From Methylophaga sp. OBS4 (GTDB taxonomy: Bacteria > Pseudomonadota > Gammaproteobacteria > Nitrosococcales > Methylophagaceae), in assembly GCF_026319305.1 (NCBI RefSeq), contig NZ_JAPDMV010000026.1:1-45303 (forward strand): DNA of 45,303 bases, in the 5' to 3' direction. Within the stretch, counting starts at the first letter, position 1, and each line of letters starts with the position of its first letter. Position numbers and translations under genes: made by a program. Of this stretch, positions 35,732 to 45,050 are shown piece by piece. A model generated the notes under the pieces. The model made no database searches. It was not told where the DNA came from and saw only the letters and a program-made list of their open reading frames with translations.

Positions 35732-35737
35732 TATAAT
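35732..35737 (+). promoter_or_regulatory. -10 box upstream of queD
   Basis: A perfect TATAAT ends 10 bases before the queD ATG. No strong -35 sits 16-17 bp upstream, and no ribosome site lies between. Transcription from here would give a leader of only a few bases. Confidence 0.5.
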
Positions 35738-35747
35738 AGTCAACATT

Positions 35748-36128
35748 ATGAGTGCAACTTACACCCTGAAAATCCTGGCAGATTTTGCGTCGGCCCACAC
35801 CCTGAGAGACTACCCGGGAGATTGCCGGCGGATGCATGGCCACAACTGGAAACTTGAAGTTGAAGTCACGGCAACCGCGTTGAACCAACATGGCATGGGC
35901 ATGGATTTCAAAACCATTAAAACAGCCACCCGGGAACTGGCTAAAACGTTGGATCACCGTTATCTGAATGATATCCCACCATTCGATACCATTAACCCGA
36001 CAGCTGAGAACATTGCTCAATATTTCTACCAGATGCTGAGTGATACGCTCAACAACGATACAGCCAAGATTTCAGGTGTTACCCTGTGGGAAACAGATCG
36101 CGCCTGCGTAAGATATAGCGAGGATTAA
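35748..36128 (+). CDS. queD: 6-carboxytetrahydropterin synthase (QueD family)
   Basis: A 126-residue enzyme of the queuosine branch, converting dihydroneopterin triphosphate to 6-carboxytetrahydropterin. Zinc ligands are H17 (FASAH) and H31/H33. C27 in the CRRMHGH motif marks the QueD type. WETDRACV carries the catalytic Glu. The ATG at 35748 is chosen because upstream frame would run back into dxs. folE2 begins 6 bp after its stop, fitting shared GTP-derived substrate. Confidence 0.9.
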   Translation: MSATYTLKILADFASAHTLRDYPGDCRRMHGHNWKLEVEVTATALNQHGMGMDFKTIKTATRELAKTLDHRYLNDIPPFDTINPTAENIAQYFYQMLSDTLNNDTAKISGVTLWETDRACVRYSED

Positions 36129-36134
36129 TTCAAT

Positions 36135-36947
36135 ATGACCACTAGCCAAGTGAAACCTGAACGTCACAATGAAATTGAAGACGTACAAAATATCGCCGAT
36201 CAGCGCAAAATTGCGATTGATAAAGTCGGCATCAAAGACATTAAACATCCGGTCAAGGTCAGCGACCGTACTACCGGTGAACAGCACACTATTGCTAATT
36301 TCAATATGTATGTGAACCTGCCGCACCAGTTCAAAGGCACACATATGTCACGCTTTGTTGAAATTCTGAATCAGCACGAACGTGAAATCACTGTTAAGTC
36401 TTTCCGTGAAATGATGGGCGAAATGACCGAGCGTCTGGATGCTGAATCCGGCTATATCGAGATGAGTTTCCCCTATTTTGTCAATAAGGCAGCGCCTATC
36501 ACTGGCGTGAGAAGCCTGATGGATTACCAGGTCAGCTTTATCGGCGAAATCATCGGCGAGAAAACGGCTATGTCAGTTAAAGTCATCATACCGGTGACCA
36601 GCCTGTGCCCATGTTCAAAAAATATCTCTGACTATGGCGCTCACAACCAACGCTCTCATGTCACACTGACGGTACGAGTGCACAGCTTTGTCTGGATTGA
36701 AGATCTGATTGATCTGGTGGAAAAACAAGCTTCTTGCGAAATTTTCGGCTTGCTGAAACGCCCGGACGAGAAATATGTCACTGAGCATGCCTACGATAAT
36801 CCGAAATTTGTTGAAGACATGGTGCGTGATATCGCCGCCAAACTGAATGAAGACAAACGTATTGATGCTTATATCGTCGAGTCGGAAAACTTCGAATCAA
36901 TTCATAACCACTCGGCTTATGCGCTGATTTCAAAAGGCTTTGACTGA
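36135..36947 (+). CDS. folE2: GTP cyclohydrolase FolE2 (type IB)
   Basis: A 270-residue enzyme converting GTP to dihydroneopterin triphosphate for folate and queuosine, using metals other than zinc. The catalytic Cys is in [17 protein letters not shown], and [17 protein letters not shown] is a further family block. It follows queD directly, so substrate and next step are encoded together. No type IA folE is in view. A strong terminator follows. Confidence 0.95.
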   Translation: MTTSQVKPERHNEIEDVQNIADQRKIAIDKVGIKDIKHPVKVSDRTTGEQHTIANFNMYVNLPHQFKGTHMSRFVEILNQHEREITVKSFREMMGEMTERLDAESGYIEMSFPYFVNKAAPITGVRSLMDYQVSFIGEIIGEKTAMSVKVIIPVTSLCPCSKNISDYGAHNQRSHVTLTVRVHSFVWIEDLIDLVEKQASCEIFGLLKRPDEKYVTEHAYDNPKFVEDMVRDIAAKLNEDKRIDAYIVESENFESIHNHSAYALISKGFD

Positions 36948-36968
36948 ACAACAAGTTACCGCATTTAA

Positions 36969-37005
36969 CAAAAAATGCCCGCTAGCATTGCTTGCGGGCT
37001 TTTTT
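36969..37005. terminator. Intrinsic terminator between folE2 and the protease gene
   Basis: GCCCGC (36977-36982) pairs with GCGGGC (36994-36999), with AGCA/TGCT pairing inside the loop. It is followed by a T-run (37000-37005) and preceded by an A-run. The symmetric form suits both folE2 and the convergent aspartic protease gene. Confidence 0.9.
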
Positions 37006-37046
37006 ATTTGTGGGTTATATACTCAATCAACCTCAAAATGGCGGTG

Positions 37047-37691
37047 TCAGAATTTCTGTCTTAAATCCAGTCGTTCACCATTGTGCTGCATATCCAGCTG
37101 TCCCAGAAAGGTCATACCCAACAGCGCCGTTGTCGGCTCGGGACCGTCAATAACCATTGCGCCGACGTTGTAGAGCTTGATTTCTTGCAACTGTACATAG
37201 TCCAGCTGGACCTTATAAGCCATTTCTATCCCTGAGGCCGTTTTAACCGCTATGGCCTGACCGCGCAGATAATCCAGTCCCAGTCTTTTAGCTGTCGCTG
37301 CATTCAATGCCACGGCAGAGGCCCCGGTATCAACCAGGAAATCAACCGCGTAACCGTTGATCGTACCAGTCGTGAGATACATACCGTTGGTGGGCCAGAG
37401 GCTGACCTCGGGCTGGGCAGGTGCCGCAGTATAGTTGCTGCCGATATGATTCCCCAGCAGATAGGTTTGTTGTTTGCCATTGACTTCCAGTACGGCACTC
37501 TGACTGTTAGCAGAAATCAGCTTGACCCCTTCAGGTGTTGTTTTGCCTACTTTAAGCAGGTGCTGTTTTTTGTTGATCTCAACCACCGCCTGGTCAGCAA
37601 ATAAGCCAACAACTACAATATCGAGTTCTTCAGCCCATGTCGACGCGGCATTTAACAGTATAATAAGCGCAGTAAGCCAATATTTAGACAT
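37047..37691 (-). CDS. Secreted retropepsin-like aspartic protease (clan AA)
   Basis: A 214-residue protein with a signal peptide (about 1-20). A C-terminal retroviral-type aspartic protease domain has the D121-TGA active-site motif in FLVDTGASAVAL and the ALLGMTFLGQ end block. Such bacterial proteases act as homodimers. N-terminal residues 22-95 form a beta-rich extra domain. The target is unknown. It is divergent from mobAB, with 38 bp between. Confidence 0.88.
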   Translation of the reverse strand: MSKYWLTALIILLNAASTWAEELDIVVVGLFADQAVVEINKKQHLLKVGKTTPEGVKLISANSQSAVLEVNGKQQTYLLGNHIGSNYTAAPAQPEVSLWPTNGMYLTTGTINGYAVDFLVDTGASAVALNAATAKRLGLDYLRGQAIAVKTASGIEMAYKVQLDYVQLQEIKLYNVGAMVIDGPEPTTALLGMTFLGQLDMQHNGERLDLRQKF

Positions 37692-37729
37692 GATTTTTCC
37701 ATTTAATCCAGGTTCTGATACGCAACAAA

Positions 37730-38845
37730 ATGAATATACAACCCTATCCTTCCGTGACCGGTGTCATACTCGCCGGAGGCCAGGCTCGTCGCATGGGGGG
37801 TGAGGATAAAGGCCTGCTCCATTATCAACATAAACCTATGGTCAGCTATGCAATTGAGGCCATGCGTCCACAAGTTGATACCCTCATTATTAACGCTAAT
37901 CGTAATATTGACCAGTACCAGATGTTTGGTTATCCCGTGGTCAGTGATTCCATTGAAGGTTTTCACGGCCCGCTGGCGGGTATGCTGACGGCGATGGAAA
38001 ATACTGACAGTGATTACATTCTGACTGCGCCTTGTGACAGCCCCAGCATTACGCCTAACTTGCGACAACGTATGATGGAAACCTTGCTTCTCTCTCACAG
38101 TGAAGTTGCGGTGGCGAGTGACGGCGACAGAATGCAACCTGTTTTCTGCCTGATTCCCTGTCGCCTCAAACAGGATTTAAAACACTTCCTGCAACAGGGC
38201 GAACGCAAAATTGATCGCTGGCTGGCACAATATAAACTGGCGGAAGTCGATTTTTCGGATCAGTTGCACACCTTTATCAATTGTAATCATCCTGAAGATC
38301 TGCAGCAGATCAATCCAATTAAAGCGCCTTTGCCGATGATAGGTTTTTCCGCGTTCAGCGGCACCGGCAAAACAACGCTGCTGACTCAGTTACTACCCAA
38401 ATTGACTCAGCGCGGCATTCGGGTCGCTGTGATTAAACATGCCCATCACAACTTCGATATCGACAAGCCGGGCAAAGACAGCTACGAAATTCGCGAAGCC
38501 GGTGCCCAACAAATGCTGATTGCCTCGGCCAAAATGATGGCTTTGATAGAAAAAAACAGCGGTGACGATAAAGATCCAAATCTTGCTGAATTACTGCCGA
38601 GACTGGATCACAGCCAGCTGGATTTGATTCTGGTGGAAGGATTCAAACACGAGGTATTTCCCAAGATCGAATTGCATCGTCCGAGCCTTGGCAAACCGTT
38701 GTTATTCAAGGATGATCCGTACATCATAGCTATTGCCAGCGATAGCCAGCTCGCGGAAACAGCCACTATCGATCGGCTGGATCTGAATGATATTGATGCA
38801 ATAGCGGACTATATTGAACTTTTTATGAATACAGGGACTGCTTGA
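37730..38845 (+). CDS. mobAB: MobA-MobB fusion, molybdenum cofactor guanylyltransferase / GTPase
   Basis: A 371-residue fusion. Residues 1-195 are MobA, with LAGGQARRMGGEDKGLL, which links GMP to molybdopterin. Residues 202-371 are MobB, a GTP-binding adaptor with Walker A FSGTGKTT (209-216) and IKHAHHNFDID. The frame is continuous, so it is a true fusion. MoeA overlaps its stop (TGATG), giving a molybdenum cofactor operon. The ribosome site is weak. Confidence 0.93.
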   Translation: MNIQPYPSVTGVILAGGQARRMGGEDKGLLHYQHKPMVSYAIEAMRPQVDTLIINANRNIDQYQMFGYPVVSDSIEGFHGPLAGMLTAMENTDSDYILTAPCDSPSITPNLRQRMMETLLLSHSEVAVASDGDRMQPVFCLIPCRLKQDLKHFLQQGERKIDRWLAQYKLAEVDFSDQLHTFINCNHPEDLQQINPIKAPLPMIGFSAFSGTGKTTLLTQLLPKLTQRGIRVAVIKHAHHNFDIDKPGKDSYEIREAGAQQMLIASAKMMALIEKNSGDDKDPNLAELLPRLDHSQLDLILVEGFKHEVFPKIELHRPSLGKPLLFKDDPYIIAIASDSQLAETATIDRLDLNDIDAIADYIELFMNTGTA

Positions 38846-40107
38846 TGATGGCCGAATTTATTCCACAACCCAGCTGTGCTGATCCACAGGAACAAAATAA
38901 CCTCAGTGTTGAACAAGCCAGAGCCCAGATCAGTCAATTAATCACGCCGATGAATGCCTGGCAGAAATGTGCTCTGCGTGAGGCTTTGGGGCAGATATTA
39001 CACGCGCCTGTGATTTCACCCCTGCAGGTACCACCTCACAACAACTCAGCAATGGACGGTTATGCTGTTCGCAGTGCAGATATGCAGCCCGACGCTTTCA
39101 GTCTCAAACAAGTCGGTATTGCTTATGCCGGCCAACCGTATCAGGGCGATATTAACGCAGGGGAATGTGTGCGGATTATGACCGGCGCAATGATGCCGCC
39201 TGAATGCGACACCGTCATTATGCAGGAACATGTTGAAGTCAAGGATAACCTCATCACCGTACATGGCAAACAAAAGGCCGGCCAAAATGTGCGTATGGCC
39301 GGTGAAGATATCCAGGCCGGCGATGCCGTGTTACCGGCTGGTCACAGAATCACCCCGGCCGATATGGGGCTGATTGCCTCTTTGGGCATTGGCGAAGTGA
39401 TTGTCAAACGTCGTCTGCGTGTGGCGTTTTTTTCCACCGGTGATGAGCTGCGCTCCATTGGTGAACAGCTCGAACCCGGCCAAATCTACGACAGTAACCG
39501 TTACACGCTCTACGGCATGCTGAAACGGCTTGATGTGGAAGTGATGGATATGGGGGTGGTCGCGGACGAAAAAGCCGCACTTAAACAGGCTTTACAGCAG
39601 GCTGCGGCTGAGGCCGATGTGGTGATCACTTCCGGGGGCGTATCGGTAGGTGATGCCGATTATGTTAAGGAAATGCTGGCTGAATTGGGCCAGGTCAATT
39701 TCTGGAAAATTGCGATGAAACCGGGCCGGCCTCTGGCATTTGGTAAAATAGGAACTGCGTCGTTTTTTGGTCTGCCCGGCAACCCGGTTTCAGTGATGGT
39801 CACCTTTTACCAGTTTGTACAACCCGCCTTGAAACAAATGACAGGGGAAAAGACGCATCCGGTACCGTTAATGCAGGTTAAAACTGAGAGTACAATCCGC
39901 AAGCGTCCGGGCCGCTTTGAATTTCAACGTGGCATATTATTCGAAGATGAAAATGGTGAACTCAGGGTTCGTACCACCGGGCAGCAGGGCTCCGGTATTC
40001 TTCGCTCTATGAGTGTGGCGAACTGTTTTATCCTGCTGGATGAAACATCTGACGGTATCGAACCGGGCATGACTGTCACCGTACAACCTTTTGCTGGTTT
40101 CGTTTAA
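38845..40107 (+). CDS. moeA: Molybdopterin molybdenumtransferase MoeA
   Basis: A 420-residue enzyme inserting molybdenum into molybdopterin-AMP. Family motifs are [35 protein letters not shown] and GLPGNPVS. The ATG at 38845 overlaps the mobAB stop. A second ATG follows directly. It is translationally coupled to ttcA by TAATG at its end. Confidence 0.96.
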   Translation: MMAEFIPQPSCADPQEQNNLSVEQARAQISQLITPMNAWQKCALREALGQILHAPVISPLQVPPHNNSAMDGYAVRSADMQPDAFSLKQVGIAYAGQPYQGDINAGECVRIMTGAMMPPECDTVIMQEHVEVKDNLITVHGKQKAGQNVRMAGEDIQAGDAVLPAGHRITPADMGLIASLGIGEVIVKRRLRVAFFSTGDELRSIGEQLEPGQIYDSNRYTLYGMLKRLDVEVMDMGVVADEKAALKQALQQAAAEADVVITSGGVSVGDADYVKEMLAELGQVNFWKIAMKPGRPLAFGKIGTASFFGLPGNPVSVMVTFYQFVQPALKQMTGEKTHPVPLMQVKTESTIRKRPGRFEFQRGILFEDENGELRVRTTGQQGSGILRSMSVANCFILLDETSDGIEPGMTVTVQPFAGFV

Positions 40108-40970
40108 TGAGTGATTTATTAGTAAAACAACAGCGTGAGTTTAATAAACTGCGTAAACGCCTGCGTCGTCAGGTAGGTCAGGCTATCGCTGACTACAATA
40201 TGATTCAGGATGGCGACAAAGTCATGGTCTGTCTGTCAGGCGGCAAAGACAGTTACACCCTGCTCGATATTCTACTGAACCTGCGAGATCATGCACCGGT
40301 TGATTTCGAATTGATCGCAGTCAACCTTGATCAGAAACAACCGGGCTTTCCGGAAGAGGTATTGCCCGAATATTTGTCTTCGATTGGCGTGCCTTACCAT
40401 ATCATTGAAAAAGACACCTACAGCATCGTCAAAGAAGTGGTACCGGAAGGTAAGACTACGTGTGGTATCTGTTCCCGCCTGCGCCGCGGATCTTTATACG
40501 GTTATGCCCGTCAAAACGGCATTACCAAGATTGCGCTGGGCCATCATCGTGACGATATTATCGAAACCCTGTTTCTGAACATGTTTTACGGCAGCAAAAT
40601 AAAAGCGATGCCGCCCAAGCTGCTAAGCGATGACAAAACCAATATCGTCATCCGCCCGCTCAGTTACGCTAAAGAAGCCGATATTGCCCGCTACGCCGAG
40701 GCTATGCAATTCCCCATCATCCCATGCAATCTGTGTGGTTCACAGGAAAACCTGCAACGTCAAATCATCAAAGACATGCTGCAAAACTGGGAAAAACAAC
40801 ATCCGGGCCGGCTGGAAAATATCTTCCGCAGTATCCAGAACCTGTCACCATCCCAACTGGCAGATACCGATCTGTTTAACTTCCATGAGCTGGAATTACA
40901 ACGACAAGCGTCAACCGGTGATGAGGATCCGGTGTTTGATGATATGCAATTTCCGGCACTGGCCCGATAA
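40107..40970 (+). CDS. ttcA: tRNA 2-thiocytidine(32) synthetase
   Basis: A 287-residue PP-loop enzyme placing sulfur on C32 of tRNA. The ATP-binding loop is S44-GGKDS. C119, C122 (TTCGICSR) and C210 (CNLCGS) match the iron-sulfur ligands of TtcA. The link to moeA is by overlapping stop and start. Its long association with molybdenum genes is operonic and not functional by itself. Confidence 0.95.
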   Translation: MSDLLVKQQREFNKLRKRLRRQVGQAIADYNMIQDGDKVMVCLSGGKDSYTLLDILLNLRDHAPVDFELIAVNLDQKQPGFPEEVLPEYLSSIGVPYHIIEKDTYSIVKEVVPEGKTTCGICSRLRRGSLYGYARQNGITKIALGHHRDDIIETLFLNMFYGSKIKAMPPKLLSDDKTNIVIRPLSYAKEADIARYAEAMQFPIIPCNLCGSQENLQRQIIKDMLQNWEKQHPGRLENIFRSIQNLSPSQLADTDLFNFHELELQRQASTGDEDPVFDDMQFPALAR

Positions 40971-41162
40971 CAGTTTCCGTCACAAAGTTATCACCAGTTA
41001 AGCTGGATATTACAAGTTAATGATAACAACCGGCGCTAAGTTGTTGAATTCGATAAAAACAAATATAAGTAACTGTTTTTTATATACTTAATTTTGTGGT
41101 CGATTTTTAACCATCACTGAGCGGCTTGTTACAGAATAATGACTTAGCGATTTTCACAACAC

Positions 41163-41202
41163 TTAACCACAGAGTTATCCACAGAAAATGTGGGTAACTC
41201 TG
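41163..41202. other. DnaA-box-like cluster within a near-palindrome
   Basis: In the 335-bp gene-free gap 40971-41305, TTAACCACA (41163-41171), TTATCCACA (41175-41183, the perfect DnaA consensus) and TTACCCACA on the minus strand (41197-41189) fall within 35 bp. The last two form a near-palindrome (41170-41183 against 41189-41202, one mismatch). An A/T-rich tract lies at 41050-41110. No dnaA or dnaN is near. It may be a DnaA titration site, or a terminator-like hairpin. Confidence 0.5.
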
Positions 41203-41305
41203 TAAGTCATTGAAAGCCTGTTAACCCCCCGTTTTTGTGCGCCTTGAATCTAATTGAAAGGTCGTGTAGCCGGTAAAACTCGGTACAGATAACTACTATC
41301 AGTCA

Positions 41306-41695
41306 TTATTTTGTCGGCGGCGTGAAATCTTCGGAGAACTCCAAAGCATTACCATCAGGATCCCGACAGAAAAATGCGGCGCGGCCTGACTTACTGCGCG
41401 AAAATGTTATACCTGCCGCTTCCAGTCTTTCGGCCAGCTTTTCCAAATCATCCACCACCAGTGCCACATGACGATCACGACCACCATGCTGTGGGCGCTC
41501 CGTGGCTGCATCCGGATTGGGCAGCTTCATCAAATGCAACTGCTGGCCATGACTGCCAATATCCAGCCAGGCACCGTCAAAGCCAAAATCAGGACGATTG
41601 GGGTTAAGCGGGATTTGCAGAACATCGCAATAAAATGCCAGTGATCGTTGCACATCTTCCACCAGAAAACTGGCATGGGCAATTGATTTAATCAT
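41306..41695 (-). CDS. VOC family protein (glyoxalase-like)
   Basis: A 129-residue single VOC protein. Likely ligands are H7 (IAHASF), the His in RHVALVV and the Glu in NALEFSE. It resembles lactoylglutathione lyase relatives, but substrate is unknown. It stands alone between ttcA and the EamA gene, with palindromes upstream. Confidence 0.88.
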   Translation of the reverse strand: MIKSIAHASFLVEDVQRSLAFYCDVLQIPLNPNRPDFGFDGAWLDIGSHGQQLHLMKLPNPDAATERPQHGGRDRHVALVVDDLEKLAERLEAAGITFSRSKSGRAAFFCRDPDGNALEFSEDFTPPTK

Positions 41696-41785
41696 GCTTG
41701 AGACCTAAAAGATTGTTGAAGAAAAAGCTGTTTGTTAGACAGCAAAATAAACATCAGCGTCATGGCACTAACACCGTTGATAACA

Positions 41786-41818
41786 GTACTTAGACTTATA
41801 AATTATAAGTTTAAGTAC
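41786..41818. promoter_or_regulatory. 33-bp near-perfect palindrome
   Basis: Sixteen-base arms around a single A, with one mismatch (G against A), starting and ending with GTAC. A second hairpin (GGAGTC 41821-41826, GACTCC 41832-41837) follows at once. It lies downstream of the EamA gene and upstream of the VOC gene, both on the minus strand. It may end the former or control the latter. Confidence 0.5.
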
Positions 41819-41859
41819 CTGGAGTCTGTAGGACTCCTAGTTTAACGCGAAGCAGCTTG

Positions 41860-41877
41860 ATACCGAAACAACCTGGA
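41860..41877 (-). repeat. Dispersed motif, short copy upstream of the VOC gene
   Basis: On the minus strand this gives TCCAGGTTGTTTCGGTAT, the 18-bp core of the copies at 25987-26019 and 32436-32690. It points toward the VOC gene start, about 165 bp away. Confidence 0.65.
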
Positions 41878-41897
41878 TTTAGCCCAAAGCTCAGGCG

Positions 41898-42782
41898 TTA
41901 ACTGTATTTACCACTTCGGGCGATGCCATATGCGGCAATAAAGATCAGGATTCCCCCCACCCACTCAACAGATGACATACGTTCACTGGTCAACCACCAG
42001 GCGGATAACGCCGCGACCAGCAGCTCGAATAACATCAGGATAGCCGCCCGGAAAACCGGCATTCTGGCCAGCCCGTACAGAACAGATACGGTCATGGCAC
42101 TGATACACAAACCACCGATTATCACCACTGTTCCCCACAAGTTCAGGCTCACATCCGGCACGGCCGACTGCTGTGTCAACAACACGGCTACTGCCACCAC
42201 TACCACTCCCCAGTACACCACCGTGGTTTTCACTTCCATCGCTACCAGGGCCAGTTTACGGCTGAGCACGTTGTTTATGGAAAATGCCACGCTGGCAAAA
42301 AGCGCCAGCCAGTCTGCCGGACCGTGTGGCCATGGCCAGCCTATTTGCGGGTGCCACAACATCATGAAAGTGCCAAACATGGCAATCATGATCATCAGCA
42401 TAGAAAAGCGGGAAATTCTTTCCCCCAACCACCAGCGGCCTAATAATACGGACCACAAAGGCGAGAGATAAAATAACAGCATGACCCGTAATACTTCGCC
42501 TTCAATCAACGCGACCAGAAAAGCAATATTAGTGGCCCCTGCTGCCAGCGCCAGAAACCATAAATCTACCGGCCAGCGGGTAGTCAGTTGATGACGAATA
42601 CTCCAAAGTTGGGCGGTAGCCACTATCGCCGCGGTAACATACATCACCAGCGTACTCCACACCACCGGTAATCCGGCCTGTTCCAGCAATCGCATCGGAT
42701 ACCAGATCAGCCCCCACATGGCTGAAGCAAAAAGGATCGCGCTAATGGCTAAATAGTATTCTTTGGTATTAACTGAGGTCAT
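41898..42782 (-). CDS. EamA/DMT-family transporter
   Basis: A 294-residue inner-membrane protein with ten predicted helices, two EamA repeats and a typical SAMWGLIWYP first helix. These exporters move amino acids, metabolites or drugs, and the substrate cannot be inferred here. It is divergent from dapC, with 71 bp between. Confidence 0.88.
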   Translation of the reverse strand: MTSVNTKEYYLAISAILFASAMWGLIWYPMRLLEQAGLPVVWSTLVMYVTAAIVATAQLWSIRHQLTTRWPVDLWFLALAAGATNIAFLVALIEGEVLRVMLLFYLSPLWSVLLGRWWLGERISRFSMLMIMIAMFGTFMMLWHPQIGWPWPHGPADWLALFASVAFSINNVLSRKLALVAMEVKTTVVYWGVVVVAVAVLLTQQSAVPDVSLNLWGTVVIIGGLCISAMTVSVLYGLARMPVFRAAILMLFELLVAALSAWWLTSERMSSVEWVGGILIFIAAYGIARSGKYS

Positions 42783-42853
42783 GGCGACACCTTATAACAC
42801 GAGTAGCACCCAACCCGTTATAATAGTCTGATTTTCATTAAACCCTGGTAGTT

Positions 42854-44047
42854 ATGAATCCGGAACTGGCCAAATTACATCCTTACCCCTTCGAAAAACT
42901 GGCACAGTTGAAACAAGGGTGTGTACCGCCTGAAGATAAATCGCATATCGCGTTGTCAATTGGTGAGCCCAAACATCCGACGCCCGGTTTTATTACTGAG
43001 GAGGTCATCACCCATCTGCATGGCCTGTCCATTTATCCGACCACCGCAGGCACTAATAAGCTGCGCCATGCCATTGCCACCTGGCTGGATCAGCGTTTTC
43101 AGCTAGAGGGTCATATCAATGCGATGACTCAGGTGTTGCCGGTAAATGGCACCCGTGAAGCTTTGTTTGCGTTTGCTCAAACTATTGTCGACGCTAGCCG
43201 AAGACCGCTGGTTCTGATGCCTAATCCGTTTTATCAGATCTATGAAGGTGCAGCGATTCTGGCCGGGGCCGAACCGTATTACCTCAACTGTAATGCGGAA
43301 AATAATTTTATCCCGGACTTTAATGCTGTCAGCAGCGAAGTCTGGCAACGCTGTCAGTTGTTGTATATATGCAGCCCGGGCAATCCCACTGGCGCGGTCA
43401 TCGATCAAAACACGCTGGTCCAGCTTATCGAACTGGCTCATTTGCATGACTTTGTAATCGCCGCAGATGAGTGTTATTCAGAAATTTATAATGAAGAAGG
43501 TGCAGCCCCGGTCGGCTTGTTGCAAGCAGCTTATCAGGCAGGTTACACGGATTTAAGCCGGTGTGTGGTATTCCACAGCCTGTCCAAGCGCTCTAATGCA
43601 CCGGGTTTGCGCAGCGGTTTTGTCGCCGGGGATGCCGGTATTTTGAAACAATTCCTGCGTTATCGCACCTATCACGGTTGTTCGATGCCACCGGCTACCC
43701 AAGCGGCTTCCATCGTTGCCTGGCAGGATGAAGCACATGTTAAACACAACCGCGAGCTCTATCAGGAAAAATTCAAGGCAGTGCTGGAAATCCTGTCACC
43801 GGTTATGAATGTAAATATGCCGCAGGCAGGGTTTTATCTGTGGGCAGAAACGCCGATCGCCGACACCGTATTTGCCCGTCTGCTGTTTGAACAGCAGAAT
43901 GTGACCGTTTTACCCGGCAGCTATCTGGCGCGAGATACTCAACAAGGTAACCCGGGATCCAATCGTGTGCGCATGGCATTGGTGGCGCCGCTGGAAGAAT
44001 GTATTGAAGCTGCGAAGCGAATTCGCAGTCTTATCAAAAGTTTATAA
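42854..44047 (+). CDS. dapC: Succinyldiaminopimelate transaminase
   Basis: A 397-residue class I PLP aminotransferase. The PLP Lys is K245 in HSLSKRSNAPGLRSGF. Other family residues are N179-P (SPGNPTGAV) and ADECYSE. Its position 21 bp before dapD supports the DapC assignment over another aminotransferase of this fold. It makes N-succinyl-LL-diaminopimelate in lysine and cell wall synthesis. The ribosome site is weak. Confidence 0.92.
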   Translation: MNPELAKLHPYPFEKLAQLKQGCVPPEDKSHIALSIGEPKHPTPGFITEEVITHLHGLSIYPTTAGTNKLRHAIATWLDQRFQLEGHINAMTQVLPVNGTREALFAFAQTIVDASRRPLVLMPNPFYQIYEGAAILAGAEPYYLNCNAENNFIPDFNAVSSEVWQRCQLLYICSPGNPTGAVIDQNTLVQLIELAHLHDFVIAADECYSEIYNEEGAAPVGLLQAAYQAGYTDLSRCVVFHSLSKRSNAPGLRSGFVAGDAGILKQFLRYRTYHGCSMPPATQAASIVAWQDEAHVKHNRELYQEKFKAVLEILSPVMNVNMPQAGFYLWAETPIADTVFARLLFEQQNVTVLPGSYLARDTQQGNPGSNRVRMALVAPLEECIEAAKRIRSLIKSL

Positions 44048-44068
44048 ATCAATGGAGACAGTAATATC

Positions 44069-44890
44069 ATGAGCGATATTCAACAGATTATTGAAGAAGC
44101 CTTTGAGCGCCGTGCTGAAATCAACCCGTCCAATGCCGATGCCGACGTCAGAAATGCCGTCAACGAAGCGCTGGCCATGCTGGACAACGGCTCTGCCCGC
44201 GTCGCTGAAAAACAAAATGGTGACTGGATCGTCAATCAGTGGCTGAAAAAAGCCGTATTGCTGTCTTTTCGTCTCAATGACAACAAAATCATGGCTGGCA
44301 GCGAAACTAATTACTTCGATAAAGTTGATCCCAAATTCGCCAGTTTTAACGAAGATGATTTCAATAAAGCCGGTGTACGGGTGGTACCGCCCGCAGCTGT
44401 GCGTCGTGGTTCCTACATTGCGCCAGGCGTTGTATTGATGCCTTCCTACGTCAATATCGGTGCTTATGTCGATTCCGGTACCATGGTCGATACTTGGGCG
44501 ACAGTGGGCAGCTGCGCCCAAATCGGCAAAAACGTGCACTTGTCCGGCGGTGTTGGTATCGGTGGTGTTCTTGAGCCACTGCAAGCAGGTCCAACTATCA
44601 TTGAAGATAACTGCTTTATCGGCGCCCGCTCCGAGGTTGTTGAAGGCGTGATCGTTGAAGAAGGTTCAGTCATTTCAATGGGTGTCTACATCGGCCAAAG
44701 TACCAAGATCTTCAACCGTATGACCGGCGAAATTTCTTACGGTCGTATTCCTGCCGGTTCGGTTGTTGTGTCCGGCAACCTGCCATCCAAAGACGGTACT
44801 TACAGCCTGTATTGCGCAGTGATCGTCAAGCAGGTGGACGAGAAAACCCGCGGCAAAGTTGGCATAAATGAATTACTGCGTGATATTTAA
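44069..44890 (+). CDS. dapD: Tetrahydrodipicolinate N-succinyltransferase
   Basis: A 273-residue trimeric enzyme with a left-handed beta-helix (hexapeptide repeats from about residue 110, such as [20 protein letters not shown]). It adds succinyl from succinyl-CoA, the step before DapC. GGAGA lies upstream of the ATG. Both genes run in the same direction. A YffB-like gene follows, as in E. coli, where yffB precedes dapE. Confidence 0.96.
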   Translation: MSDIQQIIEEAFERRAEINPSNADADVRNAVNEALAMLDNGSARVAEKQNGDWIVNQWLKKAVLLSFRLNDNKIMAGSETNYFDKVDPKFASFNEDDFNKAGVRVVPPAAVRRGSYIAPGVVLMPSYVNIGAYVDSGTMVDTWATVGSCAQIGKNVHLSGGVGIGGVLEPLQAGPTIIEDNCFIGARSEVVEGVIVEEGSVISMGVYIGQSTKIFNRMTGEISYGRIPAGSVVVSGNLPSKDGTYSLYCAVIVKQVDEKTRGKVGINELLRDI

Positions 44891-44931
44891 TACGGTCACG
44901 TTAGGTTTGATATAGCCGAGCCTATTACGCT

Positions 44932-44957
44932 GGTTCCCACGCTCTTGCGTGGGAACC
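44932..44957. repeat. REP-like hairpin
   Basis: GGTTCCCACGC pairs perfectly with GCGTGGGAACC around a 4-nt TCTT loop. This word is, from memory, a very widespread extragenic repeat in gammaproteobacteria. It lies 42 bp after dapD and may also protect or end its mRNA. Confidence 0.75.
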
Positions 44958-44963
44958 TTTATA

Positions 44964-44988
44964 CTGGCTAAAGCCGCTCCTACAAAAG
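44964..44988 (-). repeat. Second REP-like sequence
   Basis: On the minus strand it contains TGTAGGAGCGGCTTTAGCC, another common extragenic repeat word. It sits immediately after the hairpin at 44932-44957. Its identity as a repeat rests on recognition, since only one copy is in this window. Confidence 0.55.
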
Positions 44989-45050
44989 TTCCACAACATC
45001 CGGCACCCGCAATCCTGTGTGGGCGCCATCAGGGACAGAAGCGTATTGAT

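Noticed and set aside
37730-38845. mobAB as a frameshift artefact joining two genes
   Set aside because: The frame is continuous with a plausible linker and no internal start with a ribosome site. Natural MobA-MobB fusions are known.
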